A DNA stretch of 64,000 nt. Origin: an uncultured Lachnospiraceae bacterium. Its GTDB lineage: Bacteria; Bacillota; Clostridia; Lachnospirales; Lachnospiraceae. The notes under the pieces are model-generated. The model worked only from the letters and a program-made list of their open reading frames with translations. It was not told the origin of the DNA and made no database searches. The position numbers and the translations under genes were made by a program. Where the stretch lies: contig CANRBX010000008.1 of the NCBI GenBank assembly GCA_947628955.1, forward strand, positions 1 through 64,000, in the 5' to 3' direction. Shown here piece after piece: positions 7,841-16,466 of the stretch. The stretch's first letter is position 1. Each line of letters starts with the position of its first letter.

Positions 7841-9736
7841 TTATTTATCCTCTTCCGTCTCCGGCCCGGCACTCTCCTTCATGATCTCCCGCAGCACGTT
7901 CTCCGTGCGCGCGAAGCCCTCTGTCAGCGGATAGGAATCCGTCCATTGTATTCCTTCCGGATCCGCTTTCCACCAGACGTGCAGGGTTCCCAGATTGCCT
8001 TCGTCCATGGGGCGGCAGGGATTCTCCGCCAGATCCTTCTGGTAAGCCTCGATCAGCTTCCTGCTCTGCTTTCTGGAAGGCGTCCAGTAGAGCATCTCGG
8101 AGGTCGTTTCCACGTCTTCGTATGCAGACCTGGAGTATTCAATCGCGTCCGTCGCGGATTCCGGTCTGCCCGTCCTCAGCGTTTCCGTCACATCTTCCGC
8201 AAGCAGGAGATAGATATCCTCCGCATCCTCCAGCGCCGTATCGTCCCAGGTCAGGATCGGATAAAATTTTCTGCAGTATGACTCATCGCTCAGCAGCTCC
8301 TCCATGATCTCCCGGTACAGGGCATAGTCCACGGTATAATTGCGGAAGACCGTCCGCCCGGATTTCAGCCGGTATTCCAGATCCACGGAGATCAGCCGGC
8401 TGTCGAAGGCCGCCGTTTTCTGTCCGGCGCTTTCCCGAAACTTCTGTACTCCGTTTTCCGCCAGAGGATAAAGAAGCTCCACATTCTCTGTCTCCAGAAG
8501 CGGGAGGATCTCCTTTCGTTCGGAGATGCGCTCTCCGTTTTCATCAAAATATCCGAAATTGCTGTAAGGATTGCGTACGGATATTGCCGCAAGCTCCTCC
8601 CGGGCGGGCAGGTAGGTATTGATGCGGGCCGCGTCAAAACGCATCGTCAGGAACACGGCCAGCGCGGCCGCCACAGTCACCGCCATATGCCACTTGTGCG
8701 CGAAGATCTGCCGGATATCCCAGCGGTAGATAAATTCCATGATCAGGCACAGCAGCACGCCGAAGAGCACGATAAAGCAGATCTCCCAGGCGGGCGACAG
8801 GAGGCTGTCGTGGGAAAACAGTCCCGCCAGCAGCGCGGCCGGAAGCGCAAGCAGGAACTTGATCAGGCCCTCCGTCCAGGAGAATGCAAGAGCGTTCCCC
8901 GCGGCCTCTGTCTTCCGCACACGGCAGAGCGCAAGCGAGATCAGCACCAGAACGGCGGGCAGGACAAGGAAGAGGCAGACGCTTCCCATGTCAGGCCACA
9001 TTCCGGTCAGGCCCCTGCGCACGGAATCTCCCTCCGGCCTCCAGGTAAAGATCAGGATCCATGGAGAAGAGTACTCCAGCACGCTCATCCTCCCGACCCA
9101 CGTATCGCTCAGAAGCAGCGCGGGGAAGAACACATTCACGCACTCCGCGGCGATCAGCCAGACCAGCACTCCGTATCCCGCGAATGTGGCGACCGCCAGC
9201 ACAGAGGTCAGTATCTTTCCGGTCAGCATCACCGCCACGATCGCCGCCGCATAGCTGGTCAGAAAGAACAGGATCCCCTGCACGAAGGCCGCGGCCATCT
9301 CCTGAAGGACCGTCGCGTTCATCAATCCGTAGACCGCCCCGACGACGGCGGACAGGATCTGGCTCGCCAGGTATGCCGCCGCAAACGTCATGGTCCCGGC
9401 GGTGAATTTCACAAAAAACAGCATTTCCCGCCTTATCGCCAGACTGCCGTAAAAGTCCAGCTTCTCCTGCGAGTGCAGATATTCAAACACACAGAGCGCG
9501 CACACGATCCCAAATCCGATGATCAGTATGATATCGGTCTCTTTTCTGAAACCGACAGAGCTGTACAGGATCTGTTCCGGCGTGGTTCCCGTCATCCCGT
9601 TTTGGGCCATGGCCAGGCTGATCAGCAGGCGGAACGGGATCAGCAGCCCGAACGCCAGAAACTGCACGGCGGTCAGCCAGCCGAGCCTCTTCCACTCATT
9701 GTGCGTCAGCTTAAAAAAAGAGATTCTTGATGTCAT
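7841..9736 (-). CDS. ABC-2-type multispanning permease with large extracytoplasmic region
   Basis: Membrane protein of 631 residues, the presumed permease for the ATPase encoded just upstream. Hydrophobic segments occur around residues 20-50, 75-95, 110-140, 155-185, 190-215, 255-280, 295-320, 325-345 and 355-372. They are followed by a ~255-residue mostly soluble C-terminal half. The start is placed at the ATG at 9736, because GGAGGTGG sits 6 nt before it; a GTG 21 nt further upstream lacks spacing for a ribosome site. It overlaps the ATPase gene by 26 bp, so translation is probably coupled. Such GntR/ATPase/permease sets are often tied to envelope stress or antimicrobial response; that role is inferred. 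Confidence 0.75.
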   Translation of the reverse strand: MTSRISFFKLTHNEWKRLGWLTAVQFLAFGLLIPFRLLISLAMAQNGMTGTTPEQILYSSVGFRKETDIILIIGFGIVCALCVFEYLHSQEKLDFYGSLAIRREMLFFVKFTAGTMTFAAAYLASQILSAVVGAVYGLMNATVLQEMAAAFVQGILFFLTSYAAAIVAVMLTGKILTSVLAVATFAGYGVLVWLIAAECVNVFFPALLLSDTWVGRMSVLEYSSPWILIFTWRPEGDSVRRGLTGMWPDMGSVCLFLVLPAVLVLISLALCRVRKTEAAGNALAFSWTEGLIKFLLALPAALLAGLFSHDSLLSPAWEICFIVLFGVLLCLIMEFIYRWDIRQIFAHKWHMAVTVAAALAVFLTMRFDAARINTYLPAREELAAISVRNPYSNFGYFDENGERISERKEILPLLETENVELLYPLAENGVQKFRESAGQKTAAFDSRLISVDLEYRLKSGRTVFRNYTVDYALYREIMEELLSDESYCRKFYPILTWDDTALEDAEDIYLLLAEDVTETLRTGRPESATDAIEYSRSAYEDVETTSEMLYWTPSRKQSRKLIEAYQKDLAENPCRPMDEGNLGTLHVWWKADPEGIQWTDSYPLTEGFARTENVLREIMKESAGPETEEDK

Positions 9737-10613
9737 ATCCGGCCACCTCCGTTTCACTGATAAAGATCTCTTCCAGCGTCAGCGGAAGCACCTCGAAGAA
9801 CAGCGGCTCCTGTTCCTGTATTGCCGCCGTCACTTCCTCATAACTTCCGCGCACGACCATTGTCAGCAGGGAGCCGCGCTTTTCGTGCTGCAGCACACTC
9901 AGCCGCGCAAGCAGCCTTTCCTCGCGCTCCGGTTCGCCGATCACGCACTGGATCTTGTGGATGCCCAGCTTCATCTCGTCGAGATCCCTCGCGAAGAGGA
10001 TCCCGCCCTTGTGGAGCAGGCCGACGTGGTCGCAGATATCCTCGATCTCGCGCAGGCTGTGCGAGGCGATCACCGGCGTGAACGGGCGGCTCAGCAGCTC
10101 CGCGGCAAACAGGCCCTTGACCACCTGCCGCACGACCGGATCCAGCCCGTCAAAGGTCTCGTCGCAGAACAGGTATTTCGTGTTCGCACAGATGCCGAGC
10201 AGCACAGACACCTGTTTTCTCATGCCCTTTGAAAAGGTGGAGAGCCTGCGCTTCGTCTCCAGCTCCAGCTTCCCGGCCAGATCGTCAAATCGCGCCCGGT
10301 CGAAATCCGGGTACACAAGAGCGTAATAGTCGCGCATCGACGCGGCTGTCGCGTTCGGGAAAAACCAGGCCGTGTCTGGCAGAAAGCAGATCTGCTCCTT
10401 GGCCTGCGGATTCTCCCAGACCGGCATCCCGTCGACACGCACGCCTCCGCTCTCCGGCTTCAGCACCCCGGCGGCCACGCGCAGCAGCGTGCTCTTGCCC
10501 GCGCCGTTCGTCCCGACCAGCCCGAAGATGCTGCCCTCCCCGATCTGCGCGTCAACATGGTTCAGCGCCGTCACGGCCCCGAACCGTTTCGTTACATCCT
10601 CAATCCTTATCAT
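9711..10613 (-). CDS. ABC transporter ATP-binding protein
   Basis: Single nucleotide-binding domain, 300 residues. Walker A is GTNGAGKST (34-42), the signature is STFSKGMRKQ in place of LSGGQ, Walker B is YLFCDETFDGLD, and the H-loop is IASHS. A ~70-residue C-terminal tail follows the core, as in YtrB-type ATPases. AGGAGGAG lies ~10 nt before the ATG. The gene is between the GntR regulator (80 bp upstream) and the permease (26-bp overlap), in one operon under the 11185-11213 promoter. Confidence 0.9.
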   Translation of the reverse strand: MIRIEDVTKRFGAVTALNHVDAQIGEGSIFGLVGTNGAGKSTLLRVAAGVLKPESGGVRVDGMPVWENPQAKEQICFLPDTAWFFPNATAASMRDYYALVYPDFDRARFDDLAGKLELETKRRLSTFSKGMRKQVSVLLGICANTKYLFCDETFDGLDPVVRQVVKGLFAAELLSRPFTPVIASHSLREIEDICDHVGLLHKGGILFARDLDEMKLGIHKIQCVIGEPEREERLLARLSVLQHEKRGSLLTMVVRGSYEEVTAAIQEQEPLFFEVLPLTLEEIFISETEVAGYDIKNLFF

Positions 10614-10693
10614 ATCAGGTACTCCTCCTCTCCCTGCCCGGTCGTCCGTCCCTTATGCCGGGCGCCCGAAAATCTCCGCATGATCCGGCCCCG

Positions 10694-11092
10694 TCACTGC
10701 CCGCGTTCCTGCCGCCCGGCGGCTTCCCGCTCATCCTGATAGTACAGCCGTACCCGTTCCGTAAAATCCTCGCAGCCGATCCCGAGCTCCCTGGCGCGTT
10801 CCGTCAGCTCCTTCAGTGAGCGGAACACACTCTCCTGCTTCTTCAGCTTCAGCTCCGCGTTCCCCGACACAAAATTCCCCCGGCCCTTCACCGGATAAAT
10901 ATACCCCTCCTGCTCCAGCGCGCTGTACGCCTTCTGGATCGTGTTGGGATTGATCGAGAGCTCCGTCGCAAGGGAACGCACAGAGGGCATCTGGCTGTCC
11001 GGCTCCAGCACGCCGCTCACGATCAGTGTCTGGAAACGCTCCACGATCTGCTCGTATATGGGCTTCCGGTTCTGTAAATCAATCCCGATCAT
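10694..11092 (-). CDS. GntR-family regulator, YtrA subfamily
   Basis: Short transcription factor (132 residues). The N-terminal winged helix (PIYEQIVERFQTLIVSG, then SVRSLATELSINPNTIQKAYSALEQEG) is classic GntR. Only ~60 residues follow it, as in YtrA-type regulators that lack a large ligand domain. The ATG at 11090-11092 follows GGCGGGGG; the upstream frame runs into promoter DNA and is not used. It heads the ABC operon and very probably represses it through the palindrome at 11153-11185. Confidence 0.88.
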   Translation of the reverse strand: MIGIDLQNRKPIYEQIVERFQTLIVSGVLEPDSQMPSVRSLATELSINPNTIQKAYSALEQEGYIYPVKGRGNFVSGNAELKLKKQESVFRSLKELTERARELGIGCEDFTERVRLYYQDEREAAGRQERGQ

Positions 11093-11152
11093 TTTTCCCC
11101 CGCCTTTCCAACCGTGTATTCTCCTGCATGATCCTGCTCTTCTTTCCTGCTT

Positions 11153-11185
11153 ACTAAGTGTACTATGAATGTTAGTACACTTAGT
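11153..11185. promoter_or_regulatory. YtrA-type operator
   Basis: ACTAAGTGTACTA (11153-11165) and TAGTACACTTAGT (11173-11185) are perfect 13-bp arms with a 7-bp spacer. The core reads AGTGTA, 13 bp, TACACT, which to my recollection is the architecture of the B. subtilis YtrA site. It lies just downstream of and touching the -10 box, 61 bp before the GntR start codon. Confidence 0.85.
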
Positions 11186-11213
11186 GTATAGCACAGCTTC
11201 CGAAATTTGTCAA
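11185..11213 (-). promoter_or_regulatory. Promoter of the GntR-ABC operon
   Basis: Minus strand consensus TTGACA (11208-11213), exactly 17 bp, TATACA (11185-11190). The operator begins at the edge of the -10, so bound repressor would cover the start site. Confidence 0.85.
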
Positions 11214-11230
11214 GGCCCATAAACAAAAAT

Positions 11231-11361
11231 GGGCAGGCGGCCGGTTAAAATGCCCGCTCAAAAGTCCTGCCCGGCGGCGCAGAAAAAGCCGCCGTAAGTA
11301 ACCGCCGGGCGGCGCAGAAAAAAAGCCGCCGCAGAATATCCGCTGTGCGGATTCCTGCGGC
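11231..11361. terminator. Cluster of four GC-rich hairpins
   Basis: GGGCAGG/CCTGCCC (11231-11272) is followed by two near-identical stems GGCGGC-GCAGAAAAA-GCCGCC (11273-11293 and 11308-11330), then GCCGCAG/CTGCGGC (11328-11361). They lie between the lipoprotein stop and the GntR promoter and presumably insulate the two. Nothing else is visible in this gap except the dispersed repeat. Confidence 0.55.
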
Positions 11362-11377
11362 AGCCCTGCATTTTGAA

Positions 11378-11430
11378 TCACTTTCTTACGGCCTCAGCAA
11401 CAGGTGCTTCGGCCTGATCTGAACAGTAAC
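11378..11430 (+). repeat. Dispersed ~53-bp intergenic repeat, copy A
   Basis: Begins TCACTTTCTTACGGCCTCAG and ends GAACAGTAAC. Copies B (14759-14810) and C (26683-26735, inverted) share about 45 or more of 53 positions. Copy A ends 23 bp beyond the stop codon of the lipoprotein gene. Confidence 0.85.
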
Positions 11431-11453
11431 CTGCATGCCTTTCCTGTTCTGTT

Positions 11454-12359
11454 TTATGCTGTAAACAGGTTTCTGTTCACATAGCCAACGGTTCCGTTGT
11501 AGTCTACCTTATACCAGCGGTCGGTGCTGCCGAGCGCCGTCACGCTCGTGCCGGACGCCACCACGGCGATGATGTCGCCGTCCTGCGACGGCACCTGGCG
11601 GAGATTTGCTCCGGCTGTCGCCTGCAGCGCATAGGCCTCAGCAAAAGGCTCCACCCCGTACTGCGCGTCCACATCGGTGGTTGCGGCGGGATCCGCGGCT
11701 ACAGGCGCTGTCTCGCCCGTGGTGCCCGGGTCTGCAGGCGCTGTCTCACCCGTGGTACCCGGGTCTGCAGGCGCTGTCTCACCCGTGGTGCCCGGATCTG
11801 CAGCAGCGGCATTGGCAATCGCCTCTGCGTCTGCGGCCTGCGAGCGCTCTTCCTCGGTCTTCGGGGCTACCTCGCTGTCCGAGACAAACTGCTTCGACAC
11901 GTAGCCGTTCTGCTCGTAATCATCGACGTCCACGACATACCAGTTCGGTGTCTCGCCGACTGCGATGATGCTCTCGCCCTGGTCGAAGCTGTCGAAGATC
12001 TCGCTTCCCTCGTCCGTTCCCGGGGACGTGCGGACATTGATATCGTCCGCTGCGTAGATCGTGCGGTACGTGTCAAACTGTACCTCCTGCGCCTTCTCTT
12101 CCTCTGCCGTCAGCACTCTCGGCTCCGTCTGAGGCTCTGTGGGCGGCTCTGTCGGAGGTTCTGTCGGCGGCTCCGTGGGCGGCTCTGTCGGAGGCTGTGT
12201 CGGCGGCTCCGTGGGCGGCTCTGTCGGAGGCTGCGTAGGCGGCTCTGTCACCTTCTCCGTCTCCGGCTCCTTCTTCAGCTTATCGCAACCTGTCGCCAGC
12301 AGCGCCGTCGAGCACGCCAACAGCATTACCAGCAGCAGTTTACTTTGTTTTTTCATCAT
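11454..12359 (-). CDS. Proline-repeat lipoprotein with two SH3 domains
   Basis: Lipid-anchored protein of 301 residues. The lipobox is LATGC (Cys25). It is followed by ten or so PPTE/PPTQ tetrapeptides (~39-80), a typical wall-spanning linker. The first SH3-like module (~98-158; YAADDINVR...GETPNWYVV...NGYVSKQF) and the second (~243-300; LQATAGANLRQVPS...GYVNRNLF) are joined by an Ala-rich linker. That linker contains three exact 11-residue repeats ADPGTTGETAP (~187-219; 33-bp units at 11700-11800). GGAGGG precedes the first of two ATGs by 8 nt. It resembles the lipoprotein at 3429-4952 but lacks its extra domains. Repeat number in both linkers may vary between strains. Confidence 0.82.
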   Translation of the reverse strand: MMKKQSKLLLVMLLACSTALLATGCDKLKKEPETEKVTEPPTQPPTEPPTEPPTQPPTEPPTEPPTEPPTEPPTEPQTEPRVLTAEEEKAQEVQFDTYRTIYAADDINVRTSPGTDEGSEIFDSFDQGESIIAVGETPNWYVVDVDDYEQNGYVSKQFVSDSEVAPKTEEERSQAADAEAIANAAAADPGTTGETAPADPGTTGETAPADPGTTGETAPVAADPAATTDVDAQYGVEPFAEAYALQATAGANLRQVPSQDGDIIAVVASGTSVTALGSTDRWYKVDYNGTVGYVNRNLFTA

Positions 12360-12420
12360 AGCATCTACCCTCCATATCCTTATTTCTTTACCAAAACTCC
12401 CGGTTCTGTATCATGGGAAA

Positions 12421-12449
12421 ATAATACCACGCAATTTTTAAAATAGCAA
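12421..12449 (-). promoter_or_regulatory. Promoter of the proline-repeat lipoprotein
   Basis: Minus strand TTGCTA (12444-12449), 17 bp, TATTAT (12421-12426), about 60 bp before the start codon and directly after the nrdD stop, so this gene is transcribed independently of nrdD. Confidence 0.65.
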
Positions 12450-12487
12450 GGCAAATCAAAAAATTTAGAGATTTCTTAATTCTTTTG

Positions 12488-14620
12488 TTACATTGATTTA
12501 CGTTCTGCGATCTCGGCCATCTTCGCCGCATTCAGCCTCGTGTCCCCGTGCACGCGGCTGTAGGAGAGATAGCCGTTCATGCGGTCGATCTTTGTCAGAT
12601 TGCGCGAACCGCACTTCGGGCAGACGTCCATCTCAAGCTCCTGATGGCCGCAGTCGTCGCAGTAGGCCAGCGAGAGGTTGACGCCCTCATAGAACCCAAG
12701 CTTCATCGCACGCCGGATCAGGCTGCGGATCGCCTCGATATTGTAATCGACCGGATAGCGCACATACTGGATCTTCCCGCCGTTGCAGAGCTCCCAGAAT
12801 CTCCCCTCAAGATCCTGCTTCTCGATCGGCGTGATGTCCTCCGTCACATGGCAGTGGAAGCTGTTGCTCACATACGGCCGGTCGGAGACGTTCTCGATGA
12901 TGCCGTATTTCTTGCGGAACTGCTCGATCTGAAGCCCGCAGAGGCTCTCCGCCGGCGTGCCGTAGATCGCGTACAGCCAGCCGTCCTCCTCCTTGAACTG
13001 CGTCACCTTCTCATTGATGTGCTTCAGCACCTCGAGCGCGAACTCTCCGTCCTGCGCGATCGACTTGCCGTTGTAGAGCTCCTGCAGCTCATTCAGCGCC
13101 GTGATCCCGAACGACGAGGTCATCGGCTTCAGAAGCGGCTTGATCTTTTCGCCCGGCTTCAGATGCCCACCGTAGAAGCCGCCCTCGCAGTAGCCAAGCG
13201 GGTTCGTGGACGCGCGCATCTCTCCCAGGTACTCGTACGTGCGGATATGGAGCCTGCGGATCATCTCCAGGTACTCGTCGAGCACCTCATAGAAATCCCG
13301 GCTCTCCGCCCTGGACTTCGCCAGGATCATCGGCAGATGCAGGCTGACCGCTCCGACATTGAAGCGCCCCACAAACACCGGCACGTCGTTCTCGTCCGCC
13401 GGCTTCATGCCGCCGCGCTCATACCACGGGCTTAAGAAGGCCCGGCAGCCCATCGGGCTGATGACCTTTCCGTATTTTTTGTACATGCTCGCGATATAGC
13501 CCTCTCCGGTCAGCGAGAGCCAGTCCGGATACATGGTCTTCGCCGAGCACTGGACGCCCTTCTCAAACACGTCCTCGCACACGCCGCCGGGGCCGTGCAG
13601 ATTTTCGTCGTACAGGAACACGATCTTCGGGAAGAGCACCGGCTTCTTGTTTCCCTTCTTGCCCTGCCCTCCTTTGTGCACCTCGAGCAGGGAGATGGAG
13701 ATCATCTTCTCGAACTCACTCGTGCCGAGACCGAGCGTCACCGTCACGAACGGATAGTCGCCGCGCGAGGAGCCGACCGTATTCAGCTTGTATTCGATGC
13801 CCTGCCAGCCCTGGTCGCAGTCCCTCTTGACCTTGTCCTGCGCGTAGCGCTCGGCGGTCTCCTGCGCGTGCTCCCAGGAGGGATCGGCGTATTTCATAAA
13901 TTCTTCTTTATATTTTTTGTAGCTCTTCTCCGCGTACGGGGCCAGGATCTTATCCACCTCCGGCACCGTAAAGCCGCCGTACTGCTGGGCCGCCGTGCTC
14001 AGAATGATGTCGCCCATGACGTCAAACGCCGTGTCCAGCGTCTTCGGCTCGTTGTACCAGACATTGCCCATCTCGAAGCCGTCCTTCAGCACGGCCCCGA
14101 CGTCGAACAGGCAGCAGTTCATCGTGTCGAGGCGCGCGGACTGGTCGTGAATGTAGATGTATCCGTCCTTGCAGGCCTGCAGCTCGTCGCGGGTCATGAA
14201 AAACTTGCGGTACAGCTCCTTGTTCAGCTCGTTGAAGATCAGGCTGCGCTTCGTCGCCACAAGCGCGCTGTCCGTGTTCGCATTGCTCTTGTCTCCGATG
14301 TAGCGGATGGACTGGCTCTTCGTGTAAACGTCGTCCATCATATGGATAAAGTCCAGCTTGTAATTGCGGTAATCCCGGTAGCTCTTGGCCACGGCCGGGT
14401 TCACCGCCTCAAGCGCGCCTTCTACGATATTATGCATTTCCTGGATCGTGATGCCCTCTTTTTTCAGGGATTTCGCCTTGTCGCGCGCGAAATCGCACAG
14501 GAACTGCAGCTCCTCGTCCGTAAACTTGTAGAGGATGCGCGTCGCAGACTTGTTGACCGCGACAATGATCTTCTGGACATTAAATTCCTCATGGGTTCCG
14601 TCTTTCTTTATTACATACAT
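12488..14620 (-). CDS. nrdD: Anaerobic ribonucleoside-triphosphate reductase, class III
   Basis: Oxygen-sensitive glycyl-radical enzyme making dNTPs from NTPs (710 residues). An N-terminal ATP-cone (YVIKKDGTHEEFNVQKI..., residues ~1-95) provides allosteric control. The C-terminus carries the structural zinc site YCDDC...CPKC and the glycyl-radical loop RMNGYLS followed by HGDTRLNAAK. AAGGAG lies 7 nt before the ATG. The activase gene nrdG, often the next gene, is not adjacent: the downstream gene is a lipoprotein with its own promoter. Two NrdR-type boxes lie in the leader. Confidence 0.96.
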   Translation of the reverse strand: MYVIKKDGTHEEFNVQKIIVAVNKSATRILYKFTDEELQFLCDFARDKAKSLKKEGITIQEMHNIVEGALEAVNPAVAKSYRDYRNYKLDFIHMMDDVYTKSQSIRYIGDKSNANTDSALVATKRSLIFNELNKELYRKFFMTRDELQACKDGYIYIHDQSARLDTMNCCLFDVGAVLKDGFEMGNVWYNEPKTLDTAFDVMGDIILSTAAQQYGGFTVPEVDKILAPYAEKSYKKYKEEFMKYADPSWEHAQETAERYAQDKVKRDCDQGWQGIEYKLNTVGSSRGDYPFVTVTLGLGTSEFEKMISISLLEVHKGGQGKKGNKKPVLFPKIVFLYDENLHGPGGVCEDVFEKGVQCSAKTMYPDWLSLTGEGYIASMYKKYGKVISPMGCRAFLSPWYERGGMKPADENDVPVFVGRFNVGAVSLHLPMILAKSRAESRDFYEVLDEYLEMIRRLHIRTYEYLGEMRASTNPLGYCEGGFYGGHLKPGEKIKPLLKPMTSSFGITALNELQELYNGKSIAQDGEFALEVLKHINEKVTQFKEEDGWLYAIYGTPAESLCGLQIEQFRKKYGIIENVSDRPYVSNSFHCHVTEDITPIEKQDLEGRFWELCNGGKIQYVRYPVDYNIEAIRSLIRRAMKLGFYEGVNLSLAYCDDCGHQELEMDVCPKCGSRNLTKIDRMNGYLSYSRVHGDTRLNAAKMAEIAERKSM

Positions 14621-14635
14621 GCCTTTACTCCTTTT

Positions 14636-14651
14636 GCACTACATATAGTGC
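14636..14651. promoter_or_regulatory. NrdR box, proximal
   Basis: GCACTACATATAGTGC, a 16-bp near-palindrome close to the NrdR consensus ACACWATATATWGTGT. It lies 15 bp before the nrdD start codon, adjacent to the ribosome site. Confidence 0.75.
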
Positions 14652-14667
14652 CTTTGTTCGATTACAG

Positions 14668-14683
14668 AAACTATATATAGTTC
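14668..14683. promoter_or_regulatory. NrdR box, distal
   Basis: AAACTATATATAGTTC, 32 bp centre-to-centre from the proximal box (three helical turns), as expected for paired NrdR sites. It directly follows the -10 box and covers the transcription start. Confidence 0.78.
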
Positions 14684-14685
14684 AA

Positions 14686-14714
14686 AGTATACTCCACATA
14701 TTTTTATTTGTAAA
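14686..14714 (-). promoter_or_regulatory. nrdD promoter
   Basis: Minus strand TTTACA (14709-14714), 17 bp, TATACT (14686-14691). The start site would fall inside the distal NrdR box. Confidence 0.75.
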
Positions 14715-14727
14715 GAGGGGTCTTACT

Positions 14728-14757
14728 CATTTACTTCCTGACGCATTTACTTCCTGA
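14728..14757. repeat. 14-bp direct repeat, two copies
   Basis: CATTTACTTCCTGA occurs at 14728-14741 and 14744-14757, directly in front of dispersed repeat copy B. Confidence 0.7.
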
Positions 14758-14758
14758 G

Positions 14759-14810
14759 TCACTTTCTTACAGTCTCAGCAGCAAATGCTTCGGCCTGGTC
14801 TGAACAATCA
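14759..14810 (+). repeat. Dispersed ~53-bp intergenic repeat, copy B
   Basis: TCACTTTCTTACAGTCTCAG... GGCCTGGTCTGAACAATCA; same element as copies A and C. It ends 2 bp beyond the stop codon of the deacetylase-like lipoprotein gene. Confidence 0.85.
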
Positions 14811-14812
14811 CT

Positions 14813-16126
14813 TTACTTCCGTGCAGGATCCAGGATGACCGTCGTCGAGAAAAAGTCCCGGAAATTGTCCGGATAGTTCTCAAGCACATACCCGGTGATC
14901 GTGCGCCTCGTCTGGCGCAGGTAGGTCGGGTTCACCTCCGTGTGGTCGCCTTCCGACCACAGGCTGACCAGATAATGGAACCCCTGGTTCGTCAGAAGGG
15001 CCCCCTTCTCTGTCGAATAATCCACCTCGGAGCCGTACGGATAGAGCAGCGTATCGCTTTCCCCGATCACATTTCCAACCGTGTCCTGCCACTGGACAAT
15101 GTCCTCCCGCAGGCTCTCATAGGACATATCGCCCATTTTCTGGTAGCTGTAGCCCTGCGCCGCAAAGGTCCAGCCGTCCTCGCGCAGCCTGTCCGCGATC
15201 GCCCTCACCGTCTGCCGGTTTTCCTCGTAGTCCTGACCGCCGTCCTCACCAATCTGGTATCCGAACACACCGTTGGAGCCTGAAAGGGCAATGATCCCGC
15301 GCGCATCCCGGAAGGAGAAGTCCGGGTGCTCCTGAATAAATTCCTCCAGCACCGGCACCACGTCGTACGCGCCGATCAGGTCGTGGCCGCCCTCGTCCGT
15401 ATAGACCGCGCCCGCCTTTCCCTCCTTGTCGAGCGCCAGCCGCGTCGCAACGCCGTCCCCGTTTCGCACCGATCCGTAATTCAGATTCTCTATCGAGAGA
15501 ATGAGGGGCTTCTTTCCCTCCGGAAGCACAGGCTTTCTGGCAGTCATCGTCATCTCGCCGACGCCATCTGTGGTCTCGTCCGCAAGGCTGTGGATATCGA
15601 TCAGGATATAGCCGTTGAGATAGAGCGCATCCAGGATATTCCGGAACTCGGTCAGCGTGATCATGTTCTGGCGGTATGTGCTGGAGTATTCGTCGCCGTC
15701 AAACGCGCGCTCCGTGTCCGTCACGAGGTTCGTAAAGCACAGATGCCCGATCGCGCCGTCATATTCATACATGCTGTTCTGCAGCCTCTGGTAATCGGCG
15801 ATCGCCGCCTCGGCGCGCTCGTCCCCCTGCAGCTCGTCCGTGTCCTGCAGAAGCGTGACCGCCTCTTCGTACCGGTAGGAAAGCGCCAGATCCGCGGCGC
15901 TCGCAAGCGCGTCCTCCTGCCGTTTTTCAAGCGCGGCCTCGGATTCCTTCCGCTCCCGCTCCGCTTTCATCTTCGGAGTCTCCACAGGCTCATTGTTCTC
16001 ATACTGCCCCAGCGTCCCGATGCACTCCGCGATCTGGTAATTGCGCACGCTCTTTGTACAGCCGCTCAGTGCCAGCGCGGCCAGCGCCGCCCAGACGGCC
16101 AGGACTGCTTTTCTGCTCTTCAACAT
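14813..16126 (-). CDS. Lipoprotein with a degenerate polysaccharide-deacetylase-like domain
   Basis: Lipoprotein of 437 residues with lipobox LALSGC (Cys23). A charged, helical segment (~50-110) precedes a C-terminal ~280-residue domain. I read that domain as related to the Lachnospiraceae polysaccharide-deacetylase-like lipoproteins (order: ILIDIHSLAD, LILSIENLNYG, FQYQIGEDG-like segment, LLYPYGSEVDY, TGYVL...ILDPAR). The active-site TFDDG of NodB enzymes appears here as SIENLNYG, without the Asp pair, so catalytic activity is doubtful. AAGGGGAAG precedes the ATG. A TATACT box lies ~60 bp upstream with a weak -35. Confidence 0.6.
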   Translation of the reverse strand: MLKSRKAVLAVWAALAALALSGCTKSVRNYQIAECIGTLGQYENNEPVETPKMKAERERKESEAALEKRQEDALASAADLALSYRYEEAVTLLQDTDELQGDERAEAAIADYQRLQNSMYEYDGAIGHLCFTNLVTDTERAFDGDEYSSTYRQNMITLTEFRNILDALYLNGYILIDIHSLADETTDGVGEMTMTARKPVLPEGKKPLILSIENLNYGSVRNGDGVATRLALDKEGKAGAVYTDEGGHDLIGAYDVVPVLEEFIQEHPDFSFRDARGIIALSGSNGVFGYQIGEDGGQDYEENRQTVRAIADRLREDGWTFAAQGYSYQKMGDMSYESLREDIVQWQDTVGNVIGESDTLLYPYGSEVDYSTEKGALLTNQGFHYLVSLWSEGDHTEVNPTYLRQTRRTITGYVLENYPDNFRDFFSTTVILDPARK

Positions 16127-16352
16127 AGTCTTCCCCTTTTCTGCCTTCTCAAAACCAATCCGGAAAGTATTTCGTCCCTGTTTTTTTCAGTATACTATAA
16201 ACGGCTTATAATTTCACCCCTTTTTCTCATCTTTTTGGCGGCATATCTCCCGGGGAATTTCTGCCGAAAGCGAAAGGCGCCCCTGAACGGAACGCCCTCT
16301 TCTATTGCCGGAAAGCCGGCATGACCCTCATAGAGCGGAGATTGCTCAAGCA

Positions 16353-16396
16353 CTGCGATATCGCAGAAACAGCACGGAGGGACAGTCTCTCCGTGC
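16353..16396. terminator. Palindrome and hairpin downstream of gatB
   Basis: CTGCGATATCGCAG (16353-16366) is a perfect 14-bp palindrome; GCACGGAG/CTCCGTGC (16372-16396) is an adjacent stem. They lie 71-114 bp beyond the gatB stop. No clear T-run follows. The remaining 16127-16352 region holds only the promoter area of the lipoprotein and a short GCCGG inverted repeat. Confidence 0.45.
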
Positions 16397-16466
16397 CATT
16401 TCTGCAAAAACCGCAGGTCATACCCGGCCTCACTTTTTGAATGGCTTCACAGACGGAACCGCGGCA

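Noticed and set aside
13595..14680. Long plus-strand frame opposite nrdD (and similar frames opposite aspS, glgB, putP, gatB)
   Set aside because: They are antisense shadows of strongly conserved genes in GC-rich DNA, with Arg/His/Leu-rich composition and no ribosome sites.
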